From Streptomyces yangpuensis (GTDB lineage Bacteria; Actinomycetota; Actinomycetes; Streptomycetales; Streptomycetaceae), in the NCBI RefSeq assembly GCF_001005295.1, contig NZ_LBMK01000012.1, positions 1-61,802 on the forward strand: a stretch of 61,802 nt of DNA. The letters are read 5' to 3'. The notes beneath the pieces were generated by a model. The model was not told where the DNA came from, searched no databases, and saw only the letters and a list, made by a program, of their open reading frames with translations. Shown in pieces: positions 23,769-32,387 of the stretch (positions are counted from its first letter, which is position 1; every line of letters begins with the position of its first letter). The position numbers and the translations under genes were made by a program.

Positions 23769-24632
23769 ATGCAGATCACCACGGCGTCAGCCAAGGGTGT
23801 GGGGGACGAGAACGAGGACGGCGTCTTCACTGGCCCCAGCGGTGTCGTGGTGCTTGATGGGCTGTCCGCGCCGAAGGACTTGCCGATGGCGTGCCTCCAC
23901 GGCACGCCATGGCTCGTCCGACAGCTCGGTACGCGGCTGCTCGCGCTGATGGGGGATGACGAGCAGCCGCTCGCCGAGGTACTCCGGACGGCAATCAAGG
24001 ACGTCAACTCGATGCACTGCGACACGTGCGCGCTCGACCAGGAGGCAGTCCCGGCTGCCACCGTGGTCATGCTGCGCCAGCGCCAGGACGTCATCGACTA
24101 CCTCGTCCTGTCGGACTCCGTGCTGGTGCTGGACACGGCAGGGACAGTCCAAGCCGTGGCGGACACCAGCGTCGAGGACGTCGCGGGGAAGGAAATGGCC
24201 GCAGCGTTGGCCGGCCCCGCGGGCACTCCCGAACGGGCTGCCCGAGTTTCCGAACTCGTTGCCGTCCAGCGCAGCCTGCGGAACAGCCCCGACGGGTACT
24301 GGGTCGCTTCTACCAATCCCGCAGCTGCGGACCACGCCATCACCGGCAGTGTCCCGGCCGTCGGGCTCCGCCGGGCCGCGCTGTTGTCGGATGGCGCCAG
24401 CCGCCTCGCCGACACCTTCCATCAGTTGTCCTGGGAGGAGCTGCTCGACGTGCTGGAGGGGGCGGGGCCGGCCGCGCTCATCTCCAAGACCCGGTCCGCC
24501 GAGGCGTCCGACGCGGATGGCACCCGCTGGGCCAGGTTCAAGGTGAGCGACGACGCGACGGCGGCGTACGTCACGTTCGACGACGCCCGACACACCCAGG
24601 GTTCGCCCACTGACCACGATCAGGTCGGCTGA
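23769..24632 (+). CDS. PP2C-family serine/threonine phosphatase
   Basis: The 287-residue product is a metal-dependent protein phosphatase. Conserved acidic positions are present: GDENEDG near residue 16, VVVLDGLS (about 29), LSDSVLVLD in the middle, LLSDGASR (the usual SDG motif) and DDATAAYVTF at the C-terminus. No membrane or sensor domain is attached. It starts one base after the HTH gene, so the two form a two-gene unit in which the phosphatase may act on the regulator or its kinase. No kinase gene was found nearby. The short N-terminus suggests a compact, soluble enzyme. Confidence 0.82.
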   Translation: MQITTASAKGVGDENEDGVFTGPSGVVVLDGLSAPKDLPMACLHGTPWLVRQLGTRLLALMGDDEQPLAEVLRTAIKDVNSMHCDTCALDQEAVPAATVVMLRQRQDVIDYLVLSDSVLVLDTAGTVQAVADTSVEDVAGKEMAAALAGPAGTPERAARVSELVAVQRSLRNSPDGYWVASTNPAAADHAITGSVPAVGLRRAALLSDGASRLADTFHQLSWEELLDVLEGAGPAALISKTRSAEASDADGTRWARFKVSDDATAAYVTFDDARHTQGSPTDHDQVG

Positions 24633-24660
24633 GGAGGATGATGGGCCCGCAAAACGCGAA

Positions 24661-24687
24661 CAGGCCCGCCGCGATGCGGGGGGCCTG
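24661..24687 (+). terminator. Terminator after the HTH-PP2C unit
   Basis: Arms CAGGCCCGCCGC and GCGGGGGGCCTG with a GAT loop lie 28 bases after the phosphatase stop. Confidence 0.75.
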
Positions 24688-24754
24688 CCGGTCGCGGAGC
24701 CGGTTGTGGAAGGTCGGCGCCCGCGTCCAAGCACCTGTCGAGGAGGTGCCTGCG

Positions 24755-24997
24755 ATGGCAGCAGGCTACGCGTACCCGTATGCGGTCACGCGCACGTTGG
24801 GCCCGGCGACACGCCGCCAGCCCGCCCTGCGGGACGCCCACGCAAGTTCTCGCCCGGCAGACGGGACAGAGGCGCCAAAGCGCCTTTCGGCAAGTTGCAA
24901 CGGGTTGACGACCACGCATGATCGCGGTCGGGCCTGCTTCTACAACGGACTTCCCGGTCAGCCCAACCGGAGATCGGACTCGACGATGGACCCGTAA
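24755..24997 (+). CDS. Uncertain small reading frame with hairpin-covered RBS
   Basis: An 80-codon frame begins with an ATG preceded by a strong GGAGG, which is itself paired in a GCACCT-gtcgagg-AGGTGC hairpin (24731-24749). The protein has no recognised fold and looks basic and low in hydrophobicity. It may be a small regulated gene or a chance frame. It lies between the terminators at 24661 and 25004, which would suit a short independent transcript. Confidence 0.3.
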   Translation: MAAGYAYPYAVTRTLGPATRRQPALRDAHASSRPADGTEAPKRLSASCNGLTTTHDRGRACFYNGLPGQPNRRSDSTMDP

Positions 24998-25003
24998 ACG
25001 GGC

Positions 25004-25038
25004 GATGGCCGCCCCTGCGTCAACAGGAAGCGGCCATC
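25004..25038 (+). terminator. Hairpin before the rep region
   Basis: Arms GATGGCCGC and GCGGCCATC close a 17-base loop. The rest of 25039-25330 holds no recognised gene, only another GGCTCC/GGGAGCC hairpin near 25225, and is a candidate promoter or origin stretch upstream of the rep gene. Confidence 0.5.
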
Positions 25039-25476
25039 TCATACCCCACGACTCGAAACCCCGGCCCTAGCAAGCCACAGAACCCCGAGTCGTACGTCGG
25101 CGGTAACGCCGGGCACCCAAGCACGAGGCCCGGTTACCACCGCCCAGGATAGCGAGCAATCTCAGGAATGCGCAGCACCACCTGAGGTCTGACCTCGCTG
25201 TCTGGGTGATCCCACCGACGTACGGCTCCTACCCCGAACGGGAGCCGAACACCTGATGCACCGCCCCCTCCGGCCCGCCTCCGCGGAGCCCGCGACGGTA
25301 ACCGTCGCCGCCGCGTACGAAGGCGCCGTGATGACTACGAACTACACCCTGAGTCGCCCGCTGACCTGCTCTAGGCGGGGTGTCCGCTTTGGCGCATACA
25401 ACGGCCCCGGGACTACGATCCGCGTACTCCCCAGCACCTTCACCAGCTCCTCCGCGGCCGCGCCGGCGGTGGCCCG

Positions 25477-26529
25477 ATGACCGCCAACGGCTTCATCCGT
25501 CGCGGCCCGATGGCCGCCGATGTCTTTGAGCAGCAGTTCACCCGCATCCACAACGCCGTCTTCCGCGACCGCCGGATGTCCTACAAGGCCAAGGGCATCT
25601 TCGGCCTCATCAGCACCCACCGGGACGGCTTCGGTCTGTCCATCGAGTCCCTGACCTCGTTCAGCACGGACGGCGTCAGCGCGGTGCGCACGGGCCTGAA
25701 CGAGCTGGAGAAGTTCGGCTACCTCCAGCGGGACCAGCAGCGCCTCGACGGCCCGACAGCCGACAACCCGAACGCCAAGAAGGGCTCCTTCGGCGCGGTC
25801 GAGTACTTCATCACCGACATGCCGGACGGGCTGGTGATCAGCATCCCGGCCCCGGCCCCGGCCCCGGAGGAAAACCCCAGCTCAGACCCGTCATGCGAAA
25901 ACCGCACGACGGAGGGGCCGAAGGAAAACCGCAGCTCAGACCCGTCATGCGATTTTCCGCACGCGGATGAACCGCATGCGGAGGATCACCGACGTAAGAA
26001 GAACAATCCCCAGAAGAACATCTCTCTCTCTGGCTTGCCATCGTCACCGGGACCCCAGGAGTCCACCCCGGTCGGGACGCAGACGAGAGAGACGGCTGCG
26101 CCGGAAGACAACCCTGCTCCGGCTACTGCCGAGGTGCCCGCGCCCCGCAGCGGCCAGGCCGCGGAGGAGCAGCCTGCGGAGCTGCTGGAGATGCTGCGCG
26201 GCCTGCCCGGCCGGATGCACCGCGACGACGCGGCAGACCTGCTGCCACTGGCCGCTGAGGCCTTGGCGGCGGGCTGGACGGTGCCCCGGCTGCGTGACCA
26301 CCTGTCGCGTCGGTGCGACCCGGATCGCGTCTTCAACGTGGCGGCGATCTACCGGATGCAGCTCAAGAAGCTCCCGTCGGCCCCGGCCGGTGCGGGCGCT
26401 CACCCGGCGGCGGCCGCGCCGGCGTGCTCGAAGTGCAACGGGTCCGGCCTGGCCGAGGATCCGGAGACCTTCCTGCCGATCGGCCCGTGCGAGTGCCGCA
26501 AGGCCCCGGCGCTCGCCGCCGCGTCCTGA
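25477..26529 (+). CDS. Replication initiator or helicase loader (winged helix, zinc motif)
   Basis: In this 350-residue protein the N-terminal 110 residues form a winged helix (SYKAKGIFGLISTHRDGFGL, VRTGLNELEKFGYLQRDQ) like RepA/DnaD-type plasmid and phage replication proteins. A Pro/Ser-rich linker carries an imperfect repeat (ENPSSDPSCENRTTEG, then ENRSSDPSCDF). The C-terminal part has a helical unit (MLRGLPGRMHRDDAADLLPL) and a Cys cluster (CSKCNGSG, CECR) suited to zinc. It is followed by a DnaB helicase, so it probably binds the origin or loads the helicase. The ATG at 25477 overlaps a possible 49-codon leader frame (25331-25480) by four bases. Confidence 0.72.
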   Translation: MTANGFIRRGPMAADVFEQQFTRIHNAVFRDRRMSYKAKGIFGLISTHRDGFGLSIESLTSFSTDGVSAVRTGLNELEKFGYLQRDQQRLDGPTADNPNAKKGSFGAVEYFITDMPDGLVISIPAPAPAPEENPSSDPSCENRTTEGPKENRSSDPSCDFPHADEPHAEDHRRKKNNPQKNISLSGLPSSPGPQESTPVGTQTRETAAPEDNPAPATAEVPAPRSGQAAEEQPAELLEMLRGLPGRMHRDDAADLLPLAAEALAAGWTVPRLRDHLSRRCDPDRVFNVAAIYRMQLKKLPSAPAGAGAHPAAAAPACSKCNGSGLAEDPETFLPIGPCECRKAPALAAAS

Positions 26530-26614
26530 CTGCCTGGCCTTCCCCGAACGACAGCAGCGGCCGGAAACCTTGCCCGGCCCGGCCGCCGCCCGATCTCGTG
26601 AACGGAGATCCACA

Positions 26615-27994
26615 ATGAGCGTAGCCACTTCCCCCGCCCACTCCCGCGAGGACCTCGACCCGCGCGACTTCGAGCGCATCCCGCCCCAGGACCTGGAGGC
26701 GGAGCAGTCCGTCCTCGGCGGCATGCTGCTGTCGAAGGACGCCATCGGCGATGTCGCCGAGATCCTGCAGGGCTCGGACTTCTACCGGCCGGCGCACGAG
26801 ACCGTGTACCGGGCGATCCTCGAGGTCCACGGTAAGGGCGAGCCCGCCGACCCGATCACGGTCGCGGCGTACCTGACCACCACCGGGGACCTGGCCAAGA
26901 TCGGCGGGGCGTCCTACCTGCACACCCTGGTCCAGCAGGTGCCCACGGCGGCGAACGCCGAGTACTACGCCGAGATCGTCTACGACGCCGCCGTCGCCAG
27001 GAACCTGGTCGTGGCGGGCACGGCCATCGCCGCCAGCGGGTACGCACGCGACGGCGACACCGACGAGCTGGTCGAGCGGGCACAGGAGCGGCTGTACGGC
27101 GTGGTCCGCCACCGCGGCGACGAGTCGCTGATGGACGCCTCGGAGGGCATGGACGACACCTTCGACGACATCGAGGCCGCCGGGAAGCGCAAGAAGGGCG
27201 AACTCACCGGCGTGCCGACCGGCTTCACCGACCTCGACAGCCTCACCCTCGGCCTGCAGGCCGGCCAGCTCATCCTGATCGCCGGGCGCCCGGCCATGGG
27301 CAAGTCCACCCTCGGCCTGGACATCGCCCGGGCGGCCAGCCTCAAGCACCACTTGACCAGCGCGTTCTTCTCTCTGGAGATGAGCCGCAAGGAACTCCAC
27401 ATGCGGCTGCTGTCCGCCGAGGGGTCCGTCGGGCTGCACCACATCCGCTCCGGCCAGCTCGACGACGCCGCCTGGAACCGGATGGCCAAGGCCAAAGCAC
27501 GGGTCGACGCCGGGAACCTGCTCCTGGACGACTCCCCCGAGCTGACCGCCATGTCGATCCGCACCAAGGCCCGCCGGCTCAAGCAGCGCGGCAAGCTCGA
27601 CTTGGTCGTCATCGACTACCTCCAGCTGCTCCAGTACGGCGGCGGCCGCCGACCGGAGTCCCGCCAGCAAGAGGTCTCCGACATCTCCCGCCAGCTCAAG
27701 CTGATGGCCAAGGAGCTGGAGGTCCCGGTCATCGCGCTCTCGCAGCTCAACCGCGGGCCCGAGCAGCGCACCGACAAGAAGCCGCAGGTCTCCGACCTGC
27801 GCGAGTCCGGATCACTGGAGCAGGACGCCGACGTGGTGATCCTCCTGCACCGCGAGGACCAGTACGAGAAGGAATCGCCCCGCGCGGGTGAGGCCGACCT
27901 GATCGTCGGCAAGCACCGCAACGGGCCGACAGCCGTCATCACGACCGCCTTCCAGGGCCACTACAGCCGTTTCGTGGACATGGCCCAGACCTGA
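26615..27994 (+). CDS. dnaB: DnaB-type replicative DNA helicase
   Basis: The 459-residue hexameric helicase has an N-terminal helical domain (PPQDLEAEQSVLGGMLLSKD, about residues 23-125) and a RecA-like motor with Walker A AGRPAMGKST (about 225-234), Walker B LDLVVIDYLQLL and the arginine-finger region QVSDLRESGSLEQDAD. Length and motifs match a full DnaB. The ATG at 26615 is preceded by CGGAGAT. Carrying its own DnaB with an upstream winged-helix protein is typical of large Streptomyces plasmids. It lies 85 bases after the initiator gene in the same direction, so a joint transcript is likely. Confidence 0.92.
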   Translation: MSVATSPAHSREDLDPRDFERIPPQDLEAEQSVLGGMLLSKDAIGDVAEILQGSDFYRPAHETVYRAILEVHGKGEPADPITVAAYLTTTGDLAKIGGASYLHTLVQQVPTAANAEYYAEIVYDAAVARNLVVAGTAIAASGYARDGDTDELVERAQERLYGVVRHRGDESLMDASEGMDDTFDDIEAAGKRKKGELTGVPTGFTDLDSLTLGLQAGQLILIAGRPAMGKSTLGLDIARAASLKHHLTSAFFSLEMSRKELHMRLLSAEGSVGLHHIRSGQLDDAAWNRMAKAKARVDAGNLLLDDSPELTAMSIRTKARRLKQRGKLDLVVIDYLQLLQYGGGRRPESRQQEVSDISRQLKLMAKELEVPVIALSQLNRGPEQRTDKKPQVSDLRESGSLEQDADVVILLHREDQYEKESPRAGEADLIVGKHRNGPTAVITTAFQGHYSRFVDMAQT

Positions 27995-28032
27995 GACACA
28001 CCTCAAATAGCTCACACGAGCGGATTCGGATC

Positions 28033-28065
28033 ATCCTGACGTCGCCTTTCGGGGCGCCTCAGGAT
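28033..28065 (+). terminator. Hairpin after dnaB
   Basis: ATCCTGACGTCGCC pairs with GGCGCCTCAGGAT with one mismatch and one bulge. It precedes the next gene by 30 bases. Confidence 0.6.
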
Positions 28066-28094
28066 GGTCTTCAACCATCGACGGAGAGGCTCAG

Positions 28095-28688
28095 ATGACC
28101 ATCGCCGAGACGACCGGCCGCCCGGTGCGGACGGCAAGCGAGCAGATCCTCAAGGCAGGCAGCGAGGTGCGCTCCCGCGCCGATCTCATGAAGTACCTCG
28201 AAGACCTATCGACGGCAGCGTCCGCCATCCAGCACGGTCTGCGCAGCGCGGCCTGGCTCGGCCTGCTCAGCTCCGAGGGGACTTCACCGGAGCGGCCGCT
28301 GGCCAAGGACATCGACGAGCAGCTGACGTCTAGCGCGGCGATCGATGCCGGCCGAACCCTGGACGACGTGGCCTTCGGCAAGTCCATCCTGGACACCCTG
28401 AACCTGGCGCGCCTCCTCGGCGACCTGGCCAGTACCACGTGGACCGTGGGCACCGTGGGGAACACCCATGCCGGAGTCGAGGAAGCGCGCGCTGCGTACG
28501 ACGCTGACCAGGCTGAGATCCACAAGGAGCTCATGCACGGCATCGGCCGCGCGATCGGGGACACCGTGCCAGAGGAAGCGCTCGACGAAGTGGAAACGGC
28601 CCTCAAGGCCGAGCTGAAGATCATCGAGCAGCGCCGGGAGGACGCCAAGGCCGCGCGGTTGGCCCGGGCGGCCGACTTCCCGACCTGA
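28095..28688 (+). CDS. Unknown protein downstream of dnaB
   Basis: The family of this 197-residue, largely helical and acidic protein (VPEEALDEVETALKAELKII) was not recognised. There is no membrane segment. The ATG at 28095 follows GGAGAGG. Its position after the replication genes and before the candidate origin suggests a replication or copy-control role, by context only. Confidence 0.65.
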   Translation: MTIAETTGRPVRTASEQILKAGSEVRSRADLMKYLEDLSTAASAIQHGLRSAAWLGLLSSEGTSPERPLAKDIDEQLTSSAAIDAGRTLDDVAFGKSILDTLNLARLLGDLASTTWTVGTVGNTHAGVEEARAAYDADQAEIHKELMHGIGRAIGDTVPEEALDEVETALKAELKIIEQRREDAKAARLARAADFPT

Positions 28689-28746
28689 GCCCGCGACACT
28701 GTCCGCTCCGCCTGCCACGGTGACCTTCGTAGTCACACACCGGCTT

Positions 28747-28774
28747 CGCCCCCGGCACATCCGTGCCGGGGGCG
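28747..28774 (+). terminator. Intrinsic terminator
   Basis: Perfect arms CGCCCCCGGCAC and GTGCCGGGGGCG with an ATCC loop lie 59 bases after the stop of 28095-28688. Confidence 0.85.
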
Positions 28775-29011
28775 CTGTCGTTTCCGGCACGGTCCTCAGC
28801 CACAGAAGGTGCGCCCCACTTGGCGTGCACGCGGTCCCAGTCTGCAGGGGCCTCGCCGCAGTCCCACCCGCCCTAGCCACGCTTTCTCTCCTGGTGGCCA
28901 GCCCCGTACGGGCTGCGGTCGAAGGCCGGCGGGCGCCGCCCCCGACGTGGACCGGCTTGCGGTGGTCACCATGAGGGTGATGGGCCGCCGATACCCCCAC
29001 CGGCCCGCCGC

Positions 29012-29243
29012 CTATTAACAGGCCGCTGCTCCTCCCGGCTACCGGTGGTGGGTACGGCCCGCGCCGTACCCACCACCCCCGCTCGGGGTACCTCAGCCCG
29101 CCATTCGACCCGAAACGATCTTGACCCCCTCGCGTAGCAGGCCAGGGTTGTGACCCGAGCCGGGGATGGCGGACGGTCGGAGAACCGGACGGTCATACTC
29201 CGGACAGAACCGGCGAGCCGCAAGCGCAAGGGCCTGTTAATAG
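29012..29243. repeat. 13-bp inverted repeat enclosing 232 bp
   Basis: Perfect arms CTATTAACAGGCC and GGCCTGTTAATAG are AT-richer than the surroundings. No target-site duplication is visible, which weakens a MITE reading. Confidence 0.6.
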
Positions 29244-29257
29244 TCCAGAGGAGGGGG

Positions 29258-29295
29258 GCGCGGCCGCGTCACCCATTCGGGTGACGCGGCCGCGC
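29258..29295. terminator. Strong 16-bp hairpin
   Basis: Arms GCGCGGCCGCGTCACC and complement with a CATTCG loop form a perfect stem in the gene-free region. It may be a terminator or an origin structure. Confidence 0.5.
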
Positions 29296-29602
29296 AGTGG
29301 GGCGTCCCTGAGGAAGTCCGTGCAGGTCAGAACATAGAGAGGAGCCCTTCCGGGCACGACCCTCAAGGCCCCATCGGCTTCGCCGATGAACACAGACGCC
29401 CTTCGGGCGGCGACTACAGGAGCAAGGCGGCGCGTCCCTGAGCGGGCCTGTGCGGCTCTCCGGCGCTGATCGGCACTCCCCGGCGCCGAGGCGGAGATTG
29501 GCGCTCCCGGCCTCCACCACGCCCCGTATCGGGCCCGTTCCGCATGATCCTGCGGCCCGCCCAGTGCTGGTGTCGGTGCAGGTCAGGCCTTGCTTTGGGA
29601 TA

Positions 29603-29636
29603 GAACATCCGTATATGTGATGTTCAGTCTCTGAAC
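29603..29636. promoter_or_regulatory. Overlapping palindromes upstream of the nuclease gene
   Basis: GAACATC-N9-GATGTTC (29603-29625) overlaps GTTCAG-tct-CTGAAC (29622-29636). The stretch is AT-rich (CCGTATATGTG) and lies 146 bases upstream of the gene at 29782, so it is probably its operator or promoter region. It does not match the actinobacterial LexA box. Confidence 0.5.
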
Positions 29637-29781
29637 GCGCCCGCCTAAGCCGCGCCTAAGCCCCTTCGCCGTAGCCATGGTTCCGACACGGGGTGGGCAC
29701 CGATGCGAGGGGCGGATTCCGGCGCAACCATGGCCCTATCACGCGGTCGTGGGGACGGCCGCCCAGGGGAAGGGGTAGCCC

Positions 29782-31182
29782 ATGGTGTTCGTCGGGACCC
29801 ACGCCGAGTGGGGGCGTGTCGACGTCACGTTGCCGGACCTCGGATGCGGCCAGGACCGGACCGCGATTCACCGGCCGAAGGACGGGCCGGCCCCGCTGGT
29901 CTGCCGTGACCCGGCATGCGGGTGGGCGCTGCACCTGGTGCACGTCACCCACGGCGGCCGGGATCTCTGGTACCTGCGGCACGCGGACGGCGCCCCGCAC
30001 TGCCCGACGGCCGGGGAGTCGATGGCGCATCACCTGTTGAAGCTGAACCTGGCCCTGGCCGTCCGTGACGCCGGCGGGGAGGCCGAGCTGGAGGCGTTCG
30101 CGCCGGACGGGTCCTGGCGGGCGGACGTCCTGGCGACGATGCCGGACGGCCGCTTAGTGGCGCTGGAGGCGCAGGTGTCCGCCATCGCGGTGGAGGACGT
30201 CGAGCAGCGCACCGCCCGGTACTCGGCGGCCGGGGTGGAGGTCTGTTGGTTCACGGACCGGAAGACCGTGCCGTGGCTCGGCGCCGTGCTGGCGGTCCGA
30301 GTGGCCCGGGCCGAGGAGGACGGCCCGCTCCTGGTCGTCGCCGGGGCGGCCCGATTCGTACCGGAGTGGTGCGTCCAGCGGCCGTTGTGCGAACGCGTCC
30401 CAGGAGCGCTTCCGTGCGGTGGACACGGTCGGTGGATGGACGTCGCCGAGCTGGCGCTGGAGCAGTTCGTGGCGGCCCTGGTCGCGAACACGGTGCGCCC
30501 GTACCGGCTTCGGGTCGGGGAACCGGTGCTCCGGTGGATCGCCCGGCGGTACTTCGAGTGGGAGGCCGAGCAGCTGGCGGCGTCCGAGGCGCACCGGCGG
30601 GCGGCCGAGCGGGCCGCGGCCGTCGAGCGGCGGCGGGGGCAGGACCAGGCCGATCACATGGCGCGTATCCGGGAGCTGGAGGCCCGCCAGGCCAGCCTTC
30701 GCCGCCCGGTCCGAGCGTGGGTGTGCCAGGAGACCGGGGATCCTGCCGCCGCCGTCCGTACGGGGAAGGACCCGGAACCCGCGTTCGCCATGGGGTTGCC
30801 GGTGACGGTGCACGGCGAGCTGTACGGGGTGATCTGCCCGGTGGCCAGCCGTCTGCCTGCACTGCGGCGAGAGCTGGAGGGGCTGGTGTTCTTCGCCGCG
30901 ACGGAGCGGGAGGCAGCCCGTATCTCGGGGCAGGCCGCGCCGGGGCAACGAGTCGTCGTCCTGGAGGCCGAGGCGTCCGAGGTCCCCGAGCAGCGCGCCA
31001 GCGGCGGGGTCACCGTGACGCCGGTAGGCCGGGGCCCGGGCCACATCAACGTTCGGGACATGGTCCGGATCAGGGGTCTGAGGAACATCGGTGCCAGATC
31101 GTGCGCTAAGCCCTCGTCGGCCCTGGTGGGCGGCTGGCGGGCCGTCGGCAACGGGGCCGGTCTGAAGTCGTCCCCCAGATAA
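29782..31182 (+). CDS. CoiA-like nuclease, C-terminus altered by Tn3 insertion
   Basis: The encoded protein is now 466 residues. An N-terminal CRDPACGW cysteine pair and PHCP suggest a zinc site. Then comes a PD-(D/E)XK-like core, HLLKLNLALAVRDAGGEAEL leading to RADVLATMPDGRLVALEAQ (D..ExQ), as in competence CoiA-like proteins. A charged coil and a C-terminal domain follow. Tn3 entered in codon 431: native reading would continue through the target duplication into 36791-36813 and stop after MTGVDRV; now 36 transposon-coded residues are added instead. The catalytic part is untouched, so activity may survive. Codon 125 is TTA, the bldA-dependent leucine codon. The start codon is the ATG at 29782 with GGGGAAGGGG upstream. 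Confidence 0.75.
   Translation: MVFVGTHAEWGRVDVTLPDLGCGQDRTAIHRPKDGPAPLVCRDPACGWALHLVHVTHGGRDLWYLRHADGAPHCPTAGESMAHHLLKLNLALAVRDAGGEAELEAFAPDGSWRADVLATMPDGRLVALEAQVSAIAVEDVEQRTARYSAAGVEVCWFTDRKTVPWLGAVLAVRVARAEEDGPLLVVAGAARFVPEWCVQRPLCERVPGALPCGGHGRWMDVAELALEQFVAALVANTVRPYRLRVGEPVLRWIARRYFEWEAEQLAASEAHRRAAERAAAVERRRGQDQADHMARIRELEARQASLRRPVRAWVCQETGDPAAAVRTGKDPEPAFAMGLPVTVHGELYGVICPVASRLPALRRELEGLVFFAATEREAARISGQAAPGQRVVVLEAEASEVPEQRASGGVTVTPVGRGPGHINVRDMVRIRGLRNIGARSCAKPSSALVGGWRAVGNGAGLKSSPR
31073..31110 (+). repeat. Tn3 left terminal inverted repeat
   Basis: 38 bp, starting GGGGTCTGAGGAACATCGGT; differs from the right end only at one position (C for T at base 21 of the repeat). The target copy GATCA precedes it. 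Confidence 0.95.
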
Positions 31183-31267
31183 CACCCCAATATCTGCGGT
31201 AGCTTGATCCGTCACCTGCGGTGATGTTCTCCGGCGGCTGCACGAAGCGGCCCTGTTATCTGCGGCA
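31173..31267. promoter_or_regulatory. Probable TnpI recombination (res/IRS) region
   Basis: CAGATAACACCCCAATATCTG (21-base imperfect dyad, arms CAGATA and ATATCTG) at 31176-31196 is followed by a direct repeat, TTATCTGCGGCAAG, at 31257, with CACCTGCGGTGA between them. This inverted-core plus accessory direct repeat arrangement next to tnpI matches the IRS type of Tn4430-like transposons. It also holds the tnpI promoter. Confidence 0.6.
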
Positions 31268-31278
31268 AGGGGAAAACG

Positions 31279-32253
31279 GTGCCCATGCTCGTTCAGCTGC
31301 CGACCGGGAAGGCGTTGACCGTCCGGACGGCGGCCGACCTGTTCCTCGACTCGCTCGGCAATCCGAACACCGTCCGGAACTACGGCATCGCCGTCGGGAA
31401 AACCGCCGAGCGCCTCGGCGAGGGCCGGCCGCTCGCCTCGGTGGAGGATGCCGAGATCGGTGAGGCGCTGGAGCTGCTGTGGGGCCGCTCGGCGGTGAAC
31501 ACGTGGAATGCCCGCCGCGGCGCCGTGCTGTCCTGGACGGGCTGGTGCTCCGAGCGCGGTTACGAGGGCCCGACGGTCCCGGCCTGGGCGAAGCGGCTGG
31601 CGGTGCCGGACTCTGAGACCCCGGCCCGCTCGAAGATGGCCGTCGACCGGCTGATCGCCCGGCGCGAGGTGCACCTGCGGGAGAAGACGCTGTGGCGGAT
31701 GCTCTACGAGACGTCCGGGCGGGCGGAGGAGATCCTCGGCGTGAACATCGAGGACCTGGACTTCGCCGGGCGCCGCTGCCCGGTGAAGGCGAAGGGCGCC
31801 CGGACCAAGGCCCGCCGCCGCGGGCAGGTCCGCGAGGACTACGTGCTGGAGACGGTGTACTGGGACGCCGGCACCGCCCGGCTCCTGCCCCGCCTGCTGA
31901 AGGGCCGCATGCGCGGGCCGGTGTTCGTCACCCACCGCCGCCCGGGGCCCGGGAAGGTCGTCAGCCCGCGCGACGTCTGTCCGGACACCGGGTTCGCCCG
32001 GCTGTCGTACGGGCAGGCCCGGGCCCTTCTGGATGAGCACACGGCCGTACGCGGCCCCGGAACGGGCTGGGATCTGCACGAGTACCGCCATTCCTCCCTG
32101 ACCCACCTCGGAGAGCAGGGCGCCTCCCTGCTGATGCTGATGGCGAAGTCGAGGCACAAGAAGCCGGAGAACGTCCGGCGCTACTTCAAACCGTCCCCGG
32201 AGGCGATTGCCGAGCTCACCAGCCTGCTCGCACCGGGAGGCGTTGCGCGCTAA
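31279..32253 (+). CDS. tnpI: TnpI-type tyrosine recombinase (cointegrate resolvase)
   Basis: The 324-residue tyrosine recombinase is expected to resolve Tn3 cointegrates at the adjacent dyad region. The catalytic set is visible: Arg in YETSGRAEEIL (about residue 148), HEYRHSSLTHLGEQG (H and R about 267-270), SRHKKPENVRRYF ending in the nucleophile Tyr near 302. The GTG at 31279 was chosen for AAGGGG eight bases upstream; the ATG two codons later is the alternative. It is divergent from the other transposon genes. Tn3 elements with a tyrosine rather than serine resolvase are a minority class. Confidence 0.88.
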   Translation: MPMLVQLPTGKALTVRTAADLFLDSLGNPNTVRNYGIAVGKTAERLGEGRPLASVEDAEIGEALELLWGRSAVNTWNARRGAVLSWTGWCSERGYEGPTVPAWAKRLAVPDSETPARSKMAVDRLIARREVHLREKTLWRMLYETSGRAEEILGVNIEDLDFAGRRCPVKAKGARTKARRRGQVREDYVLETVYWDAGTARLLPRLLKGRMRGPVFVTHRRPGPGKVVSPRDVCPDTGFARLSYGQARALLDEHTAVRGPGTGWDLHEYRHSSLTHLGEQGASLLMLMAKSRHKKPENVRRYFKPSPEAIAELTSLLAPGGVAR

Positions 32254-32387
32254 GCCTGCCTAATGGCGGGCCCTTGTGCGTGCTCTGCTGTTGCAGACAG
32301 CTGGGGCGGAGGAACGGACCGAGGCCCGTCGCGTCGTGCGGCGGGCCTCAGCGGATTCCGAGGTGTGGCGGCGTGCGAGCTCAGCTG

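Larger units (their letters stand above)
28775..29781. other. Long gene-free region, candidate replication origin
   Basis: No gene is supported over about 1 kb. It contains a 13-bp inverted repeat, CTATTAACAGGCC (29012-29024) and complement (29231-29243), enclosing 232 bases; inside it a 15-bp palindrome, GGTGGTGGGTACGGC-ccgc- and complement, near 29045-29080. Outside lie a 16-bp hairpin (29258-29295), duplicated GTGCAGGTCAG (near 29320 and 29575) and duplicated CGCCTAAG (near 29645). The position after the rep and dnaB genes makes it the best oriV candidate; a decayed MITE-like element is the alternative for the 232-base part. Confidence 0.45.

Noticed and set aside
28809..29018. Short open frames in the 28.8-29.6 kb region
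   Set aside because: No ribosome-binding sites, no domains, and they run across palindromes; treated as non-coding.
29258..29295. Perfect 16-bp hairpin read as a recombination site
   Set aside because: Unlike 48670-48704, the stem is almost purely GC with a small loop and no recombinase gene lies beside it; a terminator or origin structure is more likely.
29603..29625. GAACATC..GATGTTC as a LexA (SOS) box
   Set aside because: The spacing between GAAC and GTTC is far larger than in the actinobacterial SOS box.
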